Source: Musa acuminata AAA Group
Lineage: Eukaryota > Streptophyta > Magnoliopsida > Zingiberales > Musaceae
Length of the DNA stretch: 64,000 nucleotides
Assembly (NCBI RefSeq): GCF_036884655.1
Contig: NC_088339.1
Location: 33,351,001 to 33,415,000 of the forward strand
Direction of reading: 5' to 3'
In this document: positions 39,844-49,259 of the stretch, in pieces
How the letters are laid out: each line of letters starts with the position of its first letter
How positions within the stretch are numbered: the first letter of the stretch is position 1
The notes under the pieces: generated by a model
Database searches by the model: none
What the model was told of the DNA's origin: nothing
Seen by the model: the letters and a program-made list of their open reading frames with translations, nothing else
Translations under genes and position numbers: made by a program

Positions 39844-42052
39844 ATATAATTCTTCTGATGTTGTCAGTTCCATCATGCATATTTTGCCTCTTTCAGTTGT
39901 TGGAATCAAGTACAAATATAATATATATGTACTAGTTGTGAATCAATATTTGAGCCATATTGACATTATTTGGTTGTAATTTTATGTAGGTAGAAAGCAG
40001 AAGGCAAATAAATATTTTGACAACTTCATTGAAGAGGAAGCCGAGTAAGATTGGTTTTTTCTTGTTTACCTATTGCAAGTCTTCGATTTCCAACAGGCTT
40101 ACATCTACAATACTAGATTACTAGTACTACTTTATTGCATCAAGTTATTATTGTCACATGATATAAGTGAGAATATGAAAACAAGAATTTTTTGTCGCTT
40201 ATTGGCTTCAGGGTTTCTGAGGATGCAGAAGTTTCCGTGGATGAGGAAGATGATGAACATGATGACAAATACGAGGACAGTTTCATAGATGATAGAACAA
40301 ATCCTACTGAAGCAAGTAGTCAGACAGAAATTAATGGAGGTGACATGTTGGCCTTCTATAGGTAACCATAGTAGTTCTTTGTTTCCTATTAGTTAGGTGG
40401 TTCCAGATAATTTCTCTTGAAATCATGTTTTTTCAAGAGCTAATCAGTGAGAAAAATAACCACGATCTTATGTTTCGCTAAATTAATAATTTTATCTAGC
40501 TGAATGTGTAAGATTTAGTTACTTGGCTTCTTTTGAAAGCTAAATAGTAAAGTTCCATTGAAGAGAGTGTTCTCTTGATTTATGTAGAATTGATTACGTC
40601 AGAAAAAGACTATCACATCTTCTAATTGACATGTAACATTTTACTACGGTTTTATCTGATTTGTTGTTATCATATCTGATTATATGCTGCTGTCCTTACT
40701 CAATTTACTATTTGCACAAGTTCCTCTTTTGGTAAGTTGAGACCATCAATTTGTGGCCTCTGGAGGTTCCTGTGCTCCATGAGTCAACCTTATAGCAGTA
40801 GATTGGAGCTTACTTTAACCCTTGATAGGTTGAACTTGGATAGGTTACTCAAAAGCCTAGATAAATTGCTTGAACTGATGGTGGTAAAGTCTGACTAAAT
40901 AAGTTGGAACCTAGATTTGAACTTGAGAAACACATTTAAGGCATGCTTGTTGTACACTAAAAGAAAATCAAAGCCAACGAGAATAATTGAACACATTGTC
41001 CAAAATTCATTTCTTTATTATCTGTTGTATGACCAATGGTGGTAAATGGTAACTATCAAGCCTTTAAATGAGCTTATTCCCTACATATGGATGTCTATGG
41101 CTGTCTTTCCTTTAAATGGTTACTGTCTTGATATATATCAAGTATTTATCGAGGGTAGAATGGTTAATCTCCATATTAGTCTTTTATTTATCTAAAATTA
41201 TCAAAAATAATATGCCCATGAAACTTGTGATATCGATGTTTAAGGTTTTGACCCCAGGGAGGCTCTCGATGGGCCTTTTATTTTTTTCTTTTGTGAAAAT
41301 AGCATGACTAATAACTAGATTTCCTTTGAGCCTCTTGCAATAATTTGTTTGCTCAATCTGAATGATACTTGGTCTTTTGTATCAGTTTAGATGTATTTTC
41401 AATTGTTTTAAGGTTTTATCTTCGGTAGCTCAATTCTTAGATATATGCTTTTATATCTCTTCTTTGCAGGCACTCTCTTCTCACCCAGTCACCTATGGAA
41501 ACTCTGCCAAAATGTTTGGTCGACTCCGTTTCTTCTAGAGCTACTGGAAGTGGAAGCTGTTCATCAGTGAAAGTTCATAGTTCCCTTCAGACTCCTCAAA
41601 ATGGCCTACAATCTTCAAACCATTCTAGTGGTAGATATTCTATATCCTGCCAAGCGGACTCTAAGCAGGGCTATCTGACAACAATGTGCGGTCAAGAAAG
41701 TAGCATCCAAAGAGAATCATCAAGTAAATTGGAAAGCAGAAAAAGAAAGTTAAGCTTTCATAATGCTTGCTCCGTACCAGCTAGAAACTTCCAGCTCGAG
41801 AGCACTGTGCATTCAGAACCCTTGGGCAAGGAATTTTCACACTATCAACCTGGGAGTACCGGAATTGGCAATGACGTGTTCTGCGATGATGAGTTCTATC
41901 AGAGTATTGATCTTGATGCAGTTGAAGCACAAGCTACTGAGCTCTTAAGGTACAAGTCCAGATTACATGTGGATAAAGCACCAGCAACAGTCCTTAATAT
42001 TCCTGCAGAAATCAATGAAGTCAATCATCCTTCATTTGACTTGGGATTGTAA
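17259..42052 (+). CDS. FANCM: FANCM: DEAH-type ATP-dependent DNA helicase/translocase
   Basis: Twenty-two exons keep one frame for 1396 aa: 17259-17297, 17406-17739, 20655-20798, 24060-24142, 24247-24361, 26263-26354, 26610-26664, 26735-26856, 27662-27775, 29276-29469, 31276-31406, 32674-32734, 33943-34013, 35751-35800, 35880-36045, 36193-36320, 36409-36744, 36818-36878, 38623-39729, 39990-40044, 40212-40361, 41470-42052. Helicase motifs are PTGLGKT (150-156), DEAH (252-255), LTATPG (282-287), [13 protein letters not shown], and QRMGRTGR (577-584). [19 protein letters not shown] in exon 19 and an acidic tract ending DSFIDD (about 1153-1180) also match plant FANCM. Plant FANCM remodels recombination intermediates and, with MHF1/MHF2, limits class II meiotic crossovers; this role is from family knowledge. 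No ERCC4-like nuclease domain is seen, as in other plant FANCM proteins. Two introns are non-canonical (36046-36192 and 35801-35879). Confidence 0.95.
17362..17385 (+). promoter_or_regulatory. Telomere-like CCCTAAAC/CCCTAACCCTAA cluster in FANCM intron 1
   Basis: The first FANCM intron (17298-17405, 108 bases) holds consecutive CCTAAACC, TAACCCTAACCC units, resembling plant telo-boxes. Such boxes near the 5' end of genes are associated with cell-cycle and replication genes in plants. A regulatory role here is inferred. Confidence 0.4.
18925..19075. repeat. GTACCG-rich dispersed repeat, copy in FANCM intron 2
   Basis: Dense GTACCG, TACCGA and GGTACGGTA words, ending in ATTGCAAACCACGCTTGAG. 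The same organisation occurs at 33575-33808, ending ATTGCATACCAAGCTTGAG, which indicates a repeat family. Class unknown; no clear target duplication was identified. Confidence 0.6.
21777..22468. mobile_element. Non-autonomous hAT-type element, copy 2 (692 bp), inverted relative to copy 1
   Basis: It starts CAGTGATTT and ends AAATCACTA, so one terminal base has mutated. It is flanked by an exact 8-bp duplication GTAGTATG (21769-21776 and 22469-22476). Its left end matches the reverse complement of the right end of copy 1 (GCGCTAGGCG..GGTCCAAAAA). It shares the GC-rich CTCGGGCG arms and the TTTAGTTGGTTC palindrome with copy 1, but is about 190 bp shorter. It lies in FANCM intron 3 and has no transposase. 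Confidence 0.9.
26504..26549 (+). mobile_element. 3' tail of a LINE/SINE-like retroelement
   Basis: The stretch GGGCCCCAAATAGTTGGGAC followed by TTACGTCGTTGTGG and (TTG)n resembles the 3' end shared by plant RTE-type LINEs and some SINEs with TTG-rich tails. Only the tail is recognisable, in FANCM intron 6. The class assignment is from memory of such ends. Confidence 0.5.
33575..33808. repeat. GTACCG-rich dispersed repeat, copy in FANCM intron 12
   Basis: About 230 bases that are GC-richer than the surrounding intron, packed with CGTACCG, GGTACGGTACCG and ACGGTTCGCGTACCGG words. It ends in GAAATTGCATACCAAGCTTGAG. The resemblance to 18925-19075 and, more weakly, to 63690-63945 suggests a dispersed element, possibly a MITE. 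Confidence 0.6.
35801..35879 (+). other. GC-AG intron (FANCM intron 14, 79 nt)
   Basis: The exon ends CTACAG and the intron begins GCAGGT, ending CCCCAG before AAATTCCGAACTGG. Only this pairing keeps the conserved [17 protein letters not shown] frame. The GT four bases downstream would shift the frame and reach a stop within about 18 codons. Confidence 0.85.
36046..36192 (+). other. U12-type AT-AC intron (FANCM intron 15, 147 nt)
   Basis: The donor ATATCCTTTT is a full match to the minor-spliceosome AT-AC 5' consensus. The intron ends TTTGATTAC. A U12-like branch site CCTTGAC lies at 36177-36183, with the branch A about 10 nt from the AC end. Joining GTAG to TAGTTCTAGC restores [11 protein letters not shown], which is the conserved FANCM sequence. 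No GT-AG alternative gives this frame. Confidence 0.9.
39789..39842. repeat. (TA)n/(TGTA)n microsatellite in FANCM intron 19
   Basis: A run of TA dinucleotides followed by TGTATGTATGTA, 60 bases into intron 19. Confidence 0.95.
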
Positions 42053-44540
42053 TTCTCGGGAGTGATTGATGCTTGTTTCTCCATTTGATGGGTACTGAAT
42101 ATTGCGGTGATTGGTCTGGTACAAGCTTTCAGCACCCACTTTTGGCAGTCTCCACAGTTCTCGGAACACGCTAAGAAGGTTCATGCGACCGGCCAGGATT
42201 AAAAATGCCTACTGCTCGAGGGCATTGAGGGCAGCAGCCTGAACAGCTTCGATAACCGAACATTTTATCTATAGATCATATCAAGCTTTCGATAAACGGA
42301 GATGTTTTTGGCACGGTACCAACATGTACAGGAAAACTGGTTTGCAAATGAGCTGGCTACACATGGAAGCAAAAGCAGATGACTGATGGATTGGGTCTTC
42401 GGGATGTATTATTATTGAGCATGTGTCCGGTGTATTGTAGTCTGGCAAAAGCAGGCAAAGAAGAATTATTTGCATGTAGAACTTGTAAATTATCGACTTT
42501 GTTACGGCGAAGAATATAAATCACAGGTTAAATTACTGATTCTGTATGTGATGGTGCTCTTTCTGTATGAGATTAGTGTGCAAACCCTGATGAATACCAT
42601 CAAAACGTCCAAGCAGAGCTGGAGATATTATATATCATATCTTTGCTTTCGACATTTGGTAAGTAGGTTTGATGCAATACTTATTCCTACCTAAATTAAT
42701 GCTTACTTGCCAACAATTATTGATACTCTTTATTTTTTATGGCAGGAAGTCTGGTAGAGCAACAATTCCATTCCCACGAGGTCTAAGCCAAGCCCTGTCA
42801 CTGTTGCTTCCACCAGAAGTCATGGAAGGAACCGTCTGAGATCATAGGATATGGTAGTTGTCGGTGGATAATACCTTTCAAGCTAAGAGAGATGGAGACC
42901 ATGACTTTGGAAGTAGGTTATGTATTATATTCTATGTGTAGCCTAAGAAGATAATACCCAGAAAAAGAGAAGAAGAAGACAAGGAAAAGATTTCTAGAAC
43001 TCACGTCTACACCAGTTGGAACAGTTCCGTAACTTATCAGCAGATTTCCATCTCAGTGGCAGTCAAAACTTCAGATTTCCTTGACAGCCTGAGCTGCCTC
43101 CACGGACTTTTCCTTCAACTACCTACTTTTGAAGCGAGTAGTTAGCTATATGATCGATTTTTCGATAAGTCTTTGATAGGGGATGCAATGCAAAGAATGG
43201 TTGACCAAAAAAAAAACTGATCCTTTATTTTATTACCAGTGTGTATGATACGATCTCTCCGATAATCAAATCAAACATATTTGTTATGTGCAAAAAAAAA
43301 AAAATCATTATGCCATCTGTTATAGAATATTAAATTATTTAATGAGAATATTTTGCTCGAATGTTTTGGTGATGTGACAAGTGACCAACTATCATGTCTA
43401 CCATATATCATGTCGGAGCACACCAACTCGATTGTAGGTGGAGCTGACAACATCAGTCCTCTTTCTCTCTCTAGAAGCCCGTCAACCTCAAAGCTTTATT
43501 GCAGTTAAAAACATGGGACGGTGCCATGGTTGGGTTGGTAGCCGTTTCCCATCTCGGTTTGTTTGCTTGCAGACGCACAGCTCCACCACCTCGTGGAGAA
43601 GAATGGAACGGTGGTGGAGGAGAGGACAAGAGTCCCTACTCCATCCATACAAATCCACCGGACTCAGAATAGATCCTTGTCTTTTTACACGCCGGTAGAG
43701 CTTTCATTCTTCTCACTATTCATTCAACACTAACACCACCCACCCAACCAACATTGGTCTTCGTTCGGGAATGGACAGATATATCTGTTGAGAGAATGCA
43801 TTAGCGGATATCTAACTAAGACTTGTTGAATTACAAAGATAACTTTGTTATTGTGCCTTTCATATAACGAAAGACACATACCAAAAACGATATTGATAAC
43901 TTAGTCTCTTCGATACCCAAAATAGTTGGATACTCGATGTGGATAAGGTGTGACGAGGGAGAAACGAACCTTTGGTATAGCACTTGTCGTCATTCGAATT
44001 AAACAAGGCTCAAAGAATGCTTTTTAGTTAGTTATGATTCAAAGCGACATGGTAGATCACATCAACCTACGATGGATGAATGCTAAGCATACCGAAGATA
44101 ATTGAGTCATTTGTTGCTAAAATATAGTTGTTGAATTCGAATTCAGTCAAAGATGAGGAATTATTATAGCAGTCTAAATCTTGTTCAAAAGGTCGGATAA
44201 GATAGGATAGAATCCTCATAAGAATTGTTGATGACTTTATAATCCATGATCAAAGTTTTTGATCACAAGTTTCCCTTCCTTTCCTGCCACCCAATTTGGA
44301 AGCATCATTCGGAACCCATGCTCATGGCATAAATTAGAAGAAGAAGAAGAAGATGGTTTCTGATGGTTGAACCCCACTTGAAATCAACACATATCTTTCT
44401 AACTCTGACAATAATCTAATCAACTCTTGGAATTTTCACAGTAGAAATGATCAAAGAAGACATCAGACACACCCCACCCATTGTTTCCTTGTCATGAGGA
44501 GGAGGGGGGAAGGTGGGAGAAGAGAAGGGTTGGCCACCAG
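42053..44540. other. FANCM 3' region and intergenic sequence
   Basis: The first few hundred bases are probably FANCM 3' UTR. The rest is AT-rich with no recognised gene. One short open stretch at 42747-42839, preceded by TTTTTTATGGCAG, reads KSGRATIPFPRGLSQALS and then a stop. It looks exon-like, but I cannot assign it. Short ORFs around 43440-43700 have no recognisable family. Confidence 0.6.
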
Positions 44541-44548
44541 ATACCATG

Positions 44549-44550
<2 letters not shown>

Positions 44551-44600
<50 letters not shown>
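44551..44600. repeat. (CT)25 microsatellite upstream of the MYB gene
   Basis: Fifty bases of uninterrupted CT, about 340 bases before the MYB start codon. CT/GA tracts are common in plant promoters and leaders. Confidence 0.95.
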
Positions 44601-44602
<2 letters not shown>

Positions 44603-44843
44603 CCTTCTTCTTCTTCCCCACCACACAAATCCATGTGCACAACGTTTGGATTTCTAGAAACCTTGAAAGCTTGCATTGAAGTCAAATGACTGAATATAAG
44701 ATGAGATGGAAGAATCCTAATGGAACTGCAAACCCTCAACTCAAGAGTACACCTACCTACCAAATCCACTGCCTTTCCACACCAACTCACTCGAGTGAGC
44801 CCCTCATGGATTTCTTGAGCTCACCACTTCGTTCACCTCCTCT

Positions 44844-44852
44844 CATATAAAT
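44844..44852 (+). promoter_or_regulatory. Probable TATA box of the MYB gene
   Basis: The sequence CATATAAAT lies 87 bases upstream of the ATG, and is followed by a pyrimidine-rich CTCTCC leader typical of a plant 5' UTR. Spacing fits a transcription start near 44875. Confidence 0.55.
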
Positions 44853-44938
44853 CGAACACCTCTCCTTCCTCTCCGTATCAAACCCTCTCCCTTTGCTCCT
44901 CTCTCTTTTCTGCGACACCTGAAACCAAAGTTTCAAGC

Positions 44939-45799
44939 ATGGGCAGGTCTCCATGTTGCGAGAAGGCTCACACCAACAAAGGAGCCTGGACCAAGGAGGA
45001 AGACGAGAAGCTGATCTCTTACATCAAAGCCCATGGCGAAGGTTGCTGGAGATCGCTCCCCAAAGCTGCAGGTAGTTTTCCCGGGAGGCTCGGATTCGAT
45101 CCTACCGATGTATCCGTGCCATGTTTTGCTGATGGCATCTTCCTGTTCTTGAAGGTTTGCTTAGGTGTGGGAAGAGTTGCAGGCTCAGGTGGATAAACTA
45201 CCTCCGGCCCGATCTCAAGCGCGGCAACTTCACCGCCGAAGAAGATGAGCTCATCATCGAGCTCCATGGCCTCCTCGGCAACAAGTATGAAGGCGATTGC
45301 TGCGAGACTCACTCCGTTGTTTGCTTGCACGGCGGTGTTGCTCACCAAGTCGGCATTGCCTTGTTGTTTCAGATGGTCTCTGATAGCTGGGAGATTGCCG
45401 GGAAGGACCGACAACGAGATCAAGAACTACTGGAACACGCACATCAAGAGGAAGCTCCTCGGCCGAGGTCTCGACCCCCAGACTCACCGGCCGATCACCG
45501 CCCTCAAGCAGGATGAGCGGTCCATGGCTCAAGATTCCTCCGGCGACAGCAGTAGCCGAGACGGGGACGGCGGCCTCGATCTCAACCTTGACCTCTCCAT
45601 AAGCCTCCCTCGCCACTCTTCTCCGGAGCAGTCCTCTCCTCCACCAGCAGCAACCGCAAGCACAAGCACCATGCGGGCCCTGTGCCTGTGTTGCCATCTC
45701 GGCTTCCAAAGCAGCGAGACCTGTAGCTGCCGGCACATCCCACGGCCACTTGGGTTCAGGTTTATCTGGCCATTGGAAGAAGGGCAACGCATAGCTTAG
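44939..45799 (+). CDS. R2R3-MYB transcription factor, subgroup 4-like repressor
   Basis: Three exons (44939-45071, 45155-45284, 45373-45799) encode 229 aa, and both introns sit at the usual R2R3-MYB positions. The R2 repeat has Trp at 17, 37 and 57; R3 has Phe70, Trp89 and Trp108. The C-terminal half holds an EAR-type repression motif [10 protein letters not shown] (157-166). A Cys-rich motif, [16 protein letters not shown] (192-207), is typical of subgroup 4 factors such as AtMYB4 and MYB308. Such proteins enter the nucleus and repress phenylpropanoid, lignin or flavonoid genes; the target here is inferred. In the R3 bHLH-contact signature the usual Lys/Arg is Glu (residue 80), so partner binding may be altered. 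At 229 aa it is on the short side for the group. Confidence 0.93.
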
Positions 45800-46500
45800 C
45801 TGGCAGCTGTATCTGTGCATGTCAAGAAGCTGTTGTGCTGAAGAAGATGAGAGAGAGAGAGAGGTGTGAAGCCGATGGTAGTAGGTAGGTTGATGTCTTC
45901 GTTGCATTAGATTGAGGGAGAGAAATCTTGTTCTTGTGGCTCTGTCACACATGAGGAGGATTGGGAAGATGTGAAGGTTTTGGTATGTAAAAAGATAGGC
46001 AATTAATGAGGGAAGAGAAGCTATTAATGATTGATGCCAATGATTGACAACATTTGGGAGATCACCAAAACATTTGTTTATCGAGAGAGTTCCAAAATTC
46101 ATTCGAAAATAAAATATTTCTTCAACCGATAGGAAAACATTCCTTTTTCCAGAGTTCGTCAAGTTTTTGATCGAATAAAAATATACTAAATCTACTTGTA
46201 ATAAATTTTTTTTCTCATGAATCCTCGGATTGTTTCTCGAATAATTCATGAATCTACTTGTAATAAAAATATACGATAAAGATGTTTCTTTGCCACTTAA
46301 AGATCAAAATTATAAAGATGGCATATATTGATATTCCTACAAACATGGATTCAATCAGCTAAAAATATTAATCTAATAATTATAAATAAGAGCAAAAATA
46401 TACCCTTACATTTCTGGAATAAGTAATTATTTAATTCCTTTTCCTGTTTTCTTGCTTGAGATATTAATGCAAAGTAGGAGCACTTGAAGACCACCATTTA
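45800..46500. other. MYB 3' region and intergenic sequence
   Basis: Probable MYB 3' UTR followed by AT-rich DNA. The long minus-strand ORF crossing this region is antisense to MYB exon 3 and is not considered a gene. No other feature is recognised. Confidence 0.6.
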
Positions 46501-46529
46501 TAAGGTATATTTTGGGCTTCAGCTACGTC

Positions 46530-47010
46530 ACAACCCGCGCTCCTACCAAGTCAGCACAGCACGAGGAGTGCTTCCATGTGCCAAGCTAGAATTCGTACCA
46601 AGGCACTCCTCGATACGTCCCGTCCCAAAAAGCTCGGGACGGTGCCCCATGGTGCCGTTCCATGCATTCCGGGTGACGACCGTAGGAATGTACCACCTCG
46701 CCACTCGAGGATCAGTCGTGGCGCTAAATCTACATACAATCGATCCTCGCATAATGGTATAAAAACCTATGACCGGTATTTGACAACCACTAACTTATTC
46801 AACGAGGGGCCACCATTGGGAACCCCCGACGAAGGCCTTCTATGCAGGAGCTCGGCCACCCCCAATAAGCGCGGTCACCCAGGAGATGCTTTCCCGGAAG
46901 ACGGAGTCAGCATCCCGACCGAGAGACGTCTTCCCGGAGGACAAAGTCAGCACCCCAATCGAGAGATGCCATCCCTCATACGGCGCCACCGCATCCTAAC
47001 TTCTTGACTT
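46530..47010. mobile_element. Probable LTR-retrotransposon fragment (solo LTR-like)
   Basis: A sharply bounded GC-rich island in AT-rich DNA. It contains a TATA-like GGTATAAAAACC at about 46756 and then GAGGGGCCACCATTGGGAAC. Short degenerate repeats around GAGAGACG and GAGAGATG follow. This arrangement is like the U3-R part of plant Gypsy LTRs. No protein domain or clear LTR ends are visible, so the call is tentative. Confidence 0.35.
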
Positions 47011-47137
47011 AGTCGACTTCGACACTTCTTCCAATTGATCACGAACTCCCGAGATCACCCATGGACCAAACCACTGATCGGCCACAGCTGATCATTTCAC
47101 CAACAACCATCAATACAACAGTTTGGTGGTGGAAGCT

Positions 47138-47138
47138 G

Positions 47139-47167
<29 letters not shown>
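47138..47167. repeat. (CT)n microsatellite
   Basis: About 30 bases of CT repeats in intergenic DNA between the MYB and TMN genes. Confidence 0.9.
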
Positions 47168-47169
<2 letters not shown>

Positions 47170-47172
<3 letters not shown>

Positions 47173-48052
47173 TTCTCCGCTTTGTGCTCATCAGGAAATC
47201 ATGTCCATTGTGACATCTACTACTACCCAAACCTGAAGAGGACATCAATTCCATCCATGTTTTCCTCCTCCTGCCCACCAATGATTTGAAGTGTTAGACC
47301 ATCCCAATCTCTTATCCTCCTGATTTCATTCTTGTGCATATCTTTGATGACAACGTTGAATTGACAAAGCTTTGTCAGAGAAAATTCCTCCTTGTTGGGT
47401 GGTGGGGACCAAATCACATGAATAACAAATATATAGTGTCTATTTCTTAATTTTTAGTAGTCCATCGTAAGATTATTCTTTTACGATTCGATAAACAAAA
47501 TTAAAATTTGAAAATAATATCAAAATAAAATTATGTATACATTGATCCTCTTCCGATAAGGACGATACACGATCGATGTAAATAGTTTACGATAGATTAA
47601 TTTGGACTAGTATTACGCAACATACAATACATTTAATTTTTCATAATTTTATGTGTGATATATTAAAATACTACATAAGCATGACTCTTCCTCTCCCTAT
47701 CAATTATCTATGCCAATTTGATGCGTTCAACATATTCAACAATGTGCATGTCATCTCTTTGATTTCTTTACCTTTTGGATAGCCATTTTCTATCGGCTAG
47801 TGGAATTGGTAGCTATTGAAAGGATGTGGGGTTGACAATCTAGAAGGTCAAAACTCCCACTCAAATCACTTGCGATGATTTCTATACTTCTTTTTCCTTA
47901 AAATTTTTGGTTTAATTGTTGCCCACATAATAGTCCTAATGCTAAATTTCAAATTTGGGATGGAATTCTGGTCAACCCAGGTGCTCTTTGTTCTCCTAAG
48001 ACTCATCCTTCTCCATCATGAACGTTTGTCAAACCACTTGGATTGTGATCGT

Positions 48053-48056
<4 letters not shown>
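47170..48056. other. Intergenic region without recognised genes
   Basis: AT-rich sequence between the MYB and TMN genes. No coding, RNA or transposon signature was identified. Confidence 0.6.

Positions 48057-48133
<77 letters not shown>
48057..48133. repeat. Long (TA)n microsatellite (about 77 bp)
   Basis: The longest TA tract in the window, uninterrupted, in intergenic DNA. Such tracts are prone to slippage and length polymorphism. Confidence 0.95.
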
Positions 48134-48135
<2 letters not shown>

Positions 48136-48656
48136 ACGAGTAGAACCCAATTGAATTGGGCCAATGTTTGGATCAGGCCCATTTAGCGAGCAAATATATT
48201 TCTCGTGGGCTTCTTGAATGGATCGAGCTCAAGTCGAACCCAACCTTAAAATGGTGAATGGGCCTAAGCCAGAGTGAAACCACTGTGACCACTACTTAGA
48301 GTTCTAATTTATATTGATGCTTTTAAAATTATTGTAATAGCATGAATAAATATTAAGTATGTTTTAGGTGTTATATATTTTTATATTATTTTTTTTAAGA
48401 CTCAATTATTGGTAGCACTTAATCTGACCTTTTCTATATTTAAAGAAATATACATATGTTATATTAAAATGGACGAAGACAAACATATTATTTATTTTGC
48501 ACACTTTGCAATAATATATATATATATATATATTGTGTGTGTGTGAATAAAAACCTAATTAATCAATAAAAAATAAATTATTTTGCGTTCTGACTAAATT
48601 CATGATGAAATAAATAAATGAATAAATAAACCAACCCTTAACAAGGATCAGAGAAG

Positions 48657-49145
48657 AACACTAATCTTGATGAGATCAACCCATCTACTTCCACCGAGCA
48701 CACACCAATCGTCCTATTTAGCTCAAAAGTTGGGTATCAATAAGATCATAGACGAACACTAATCTTGATGAGACCGAACCCCAACTCATCGTCTTCGAAC
48801 GAGCACAACAATCACCCTATTTAGCTCAAAAGCCGAGTACCAATAATGATCATAGATGAACACTGATCTTGATGAGACCCAACTCCAACCCATCGTCTTC
48901 CACCGAGCACAACAATCGCCCTATTTAGCTCAAAAGCCGGGTACCACTAATGATCATAGACGAATACTAATCTTGACGAGACCCAACCCCAACCAATCGT
49001 GTTCCACCGAGCACAGCAATCAACCTTTTTAGGTCAAAAGCCAGGTATCGATGATGATGAACACGAATCTTGATGAGACCCAACCCCAACCCATCTCCTT
49101 GAACCGAGCACAAGACATTGGATCGCCCTATTTAGCTCAATCATG
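48657..49145. repeat. Minisatellite, five units of about 97-104 bp, upstream of TMN1
   Basis: Units start near 48657, 48755, 48859, 48963 and 49060. Each carries AACACTAATCTTGATGAGA, an ACCCCAACCCATC segment, ACCGAGCACA and CCTATTTAGCTCAAAAGCC in that order. The last unit ends about 115 bases before the TMN1 start codon, so the array lies in its promoter or 5' leader. Confidence 0.88.
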
Positions 49146-49195
49146 GACGAAACCGTCAAGTCTTGGTCGACTAGATTACAAGTCCCAAAGGAGAC

Positions 49196-49196
<1 letters not shown>

Positions 49197-49226
<30 letters not shown>
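49197..49226. repeat. (TC)n tract in the TMN1 leader
   Basis: Thirty bases of TC repeats ending 33 bases before the TMN1 ATG, within the probable 5' UTR. Confidence 0.9.
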
Positions 49227-49228
<2 letters not shown>

Positions 49229-49259
49229 CTGTCCTCCGCTCTCAGATCCGGCCGCGGCC

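Noticed and set aside
45254..46249. Minus-strand ORF of 331 codons across the MYB gene
   Set aside because: It overlaps MYB exons 2 and 3 in antisense and has no family signature.
48057..48133. Ile-Tyr repeat peptides at TA tracts
   Set aside because: These are translations of (TA)n microsatellites.
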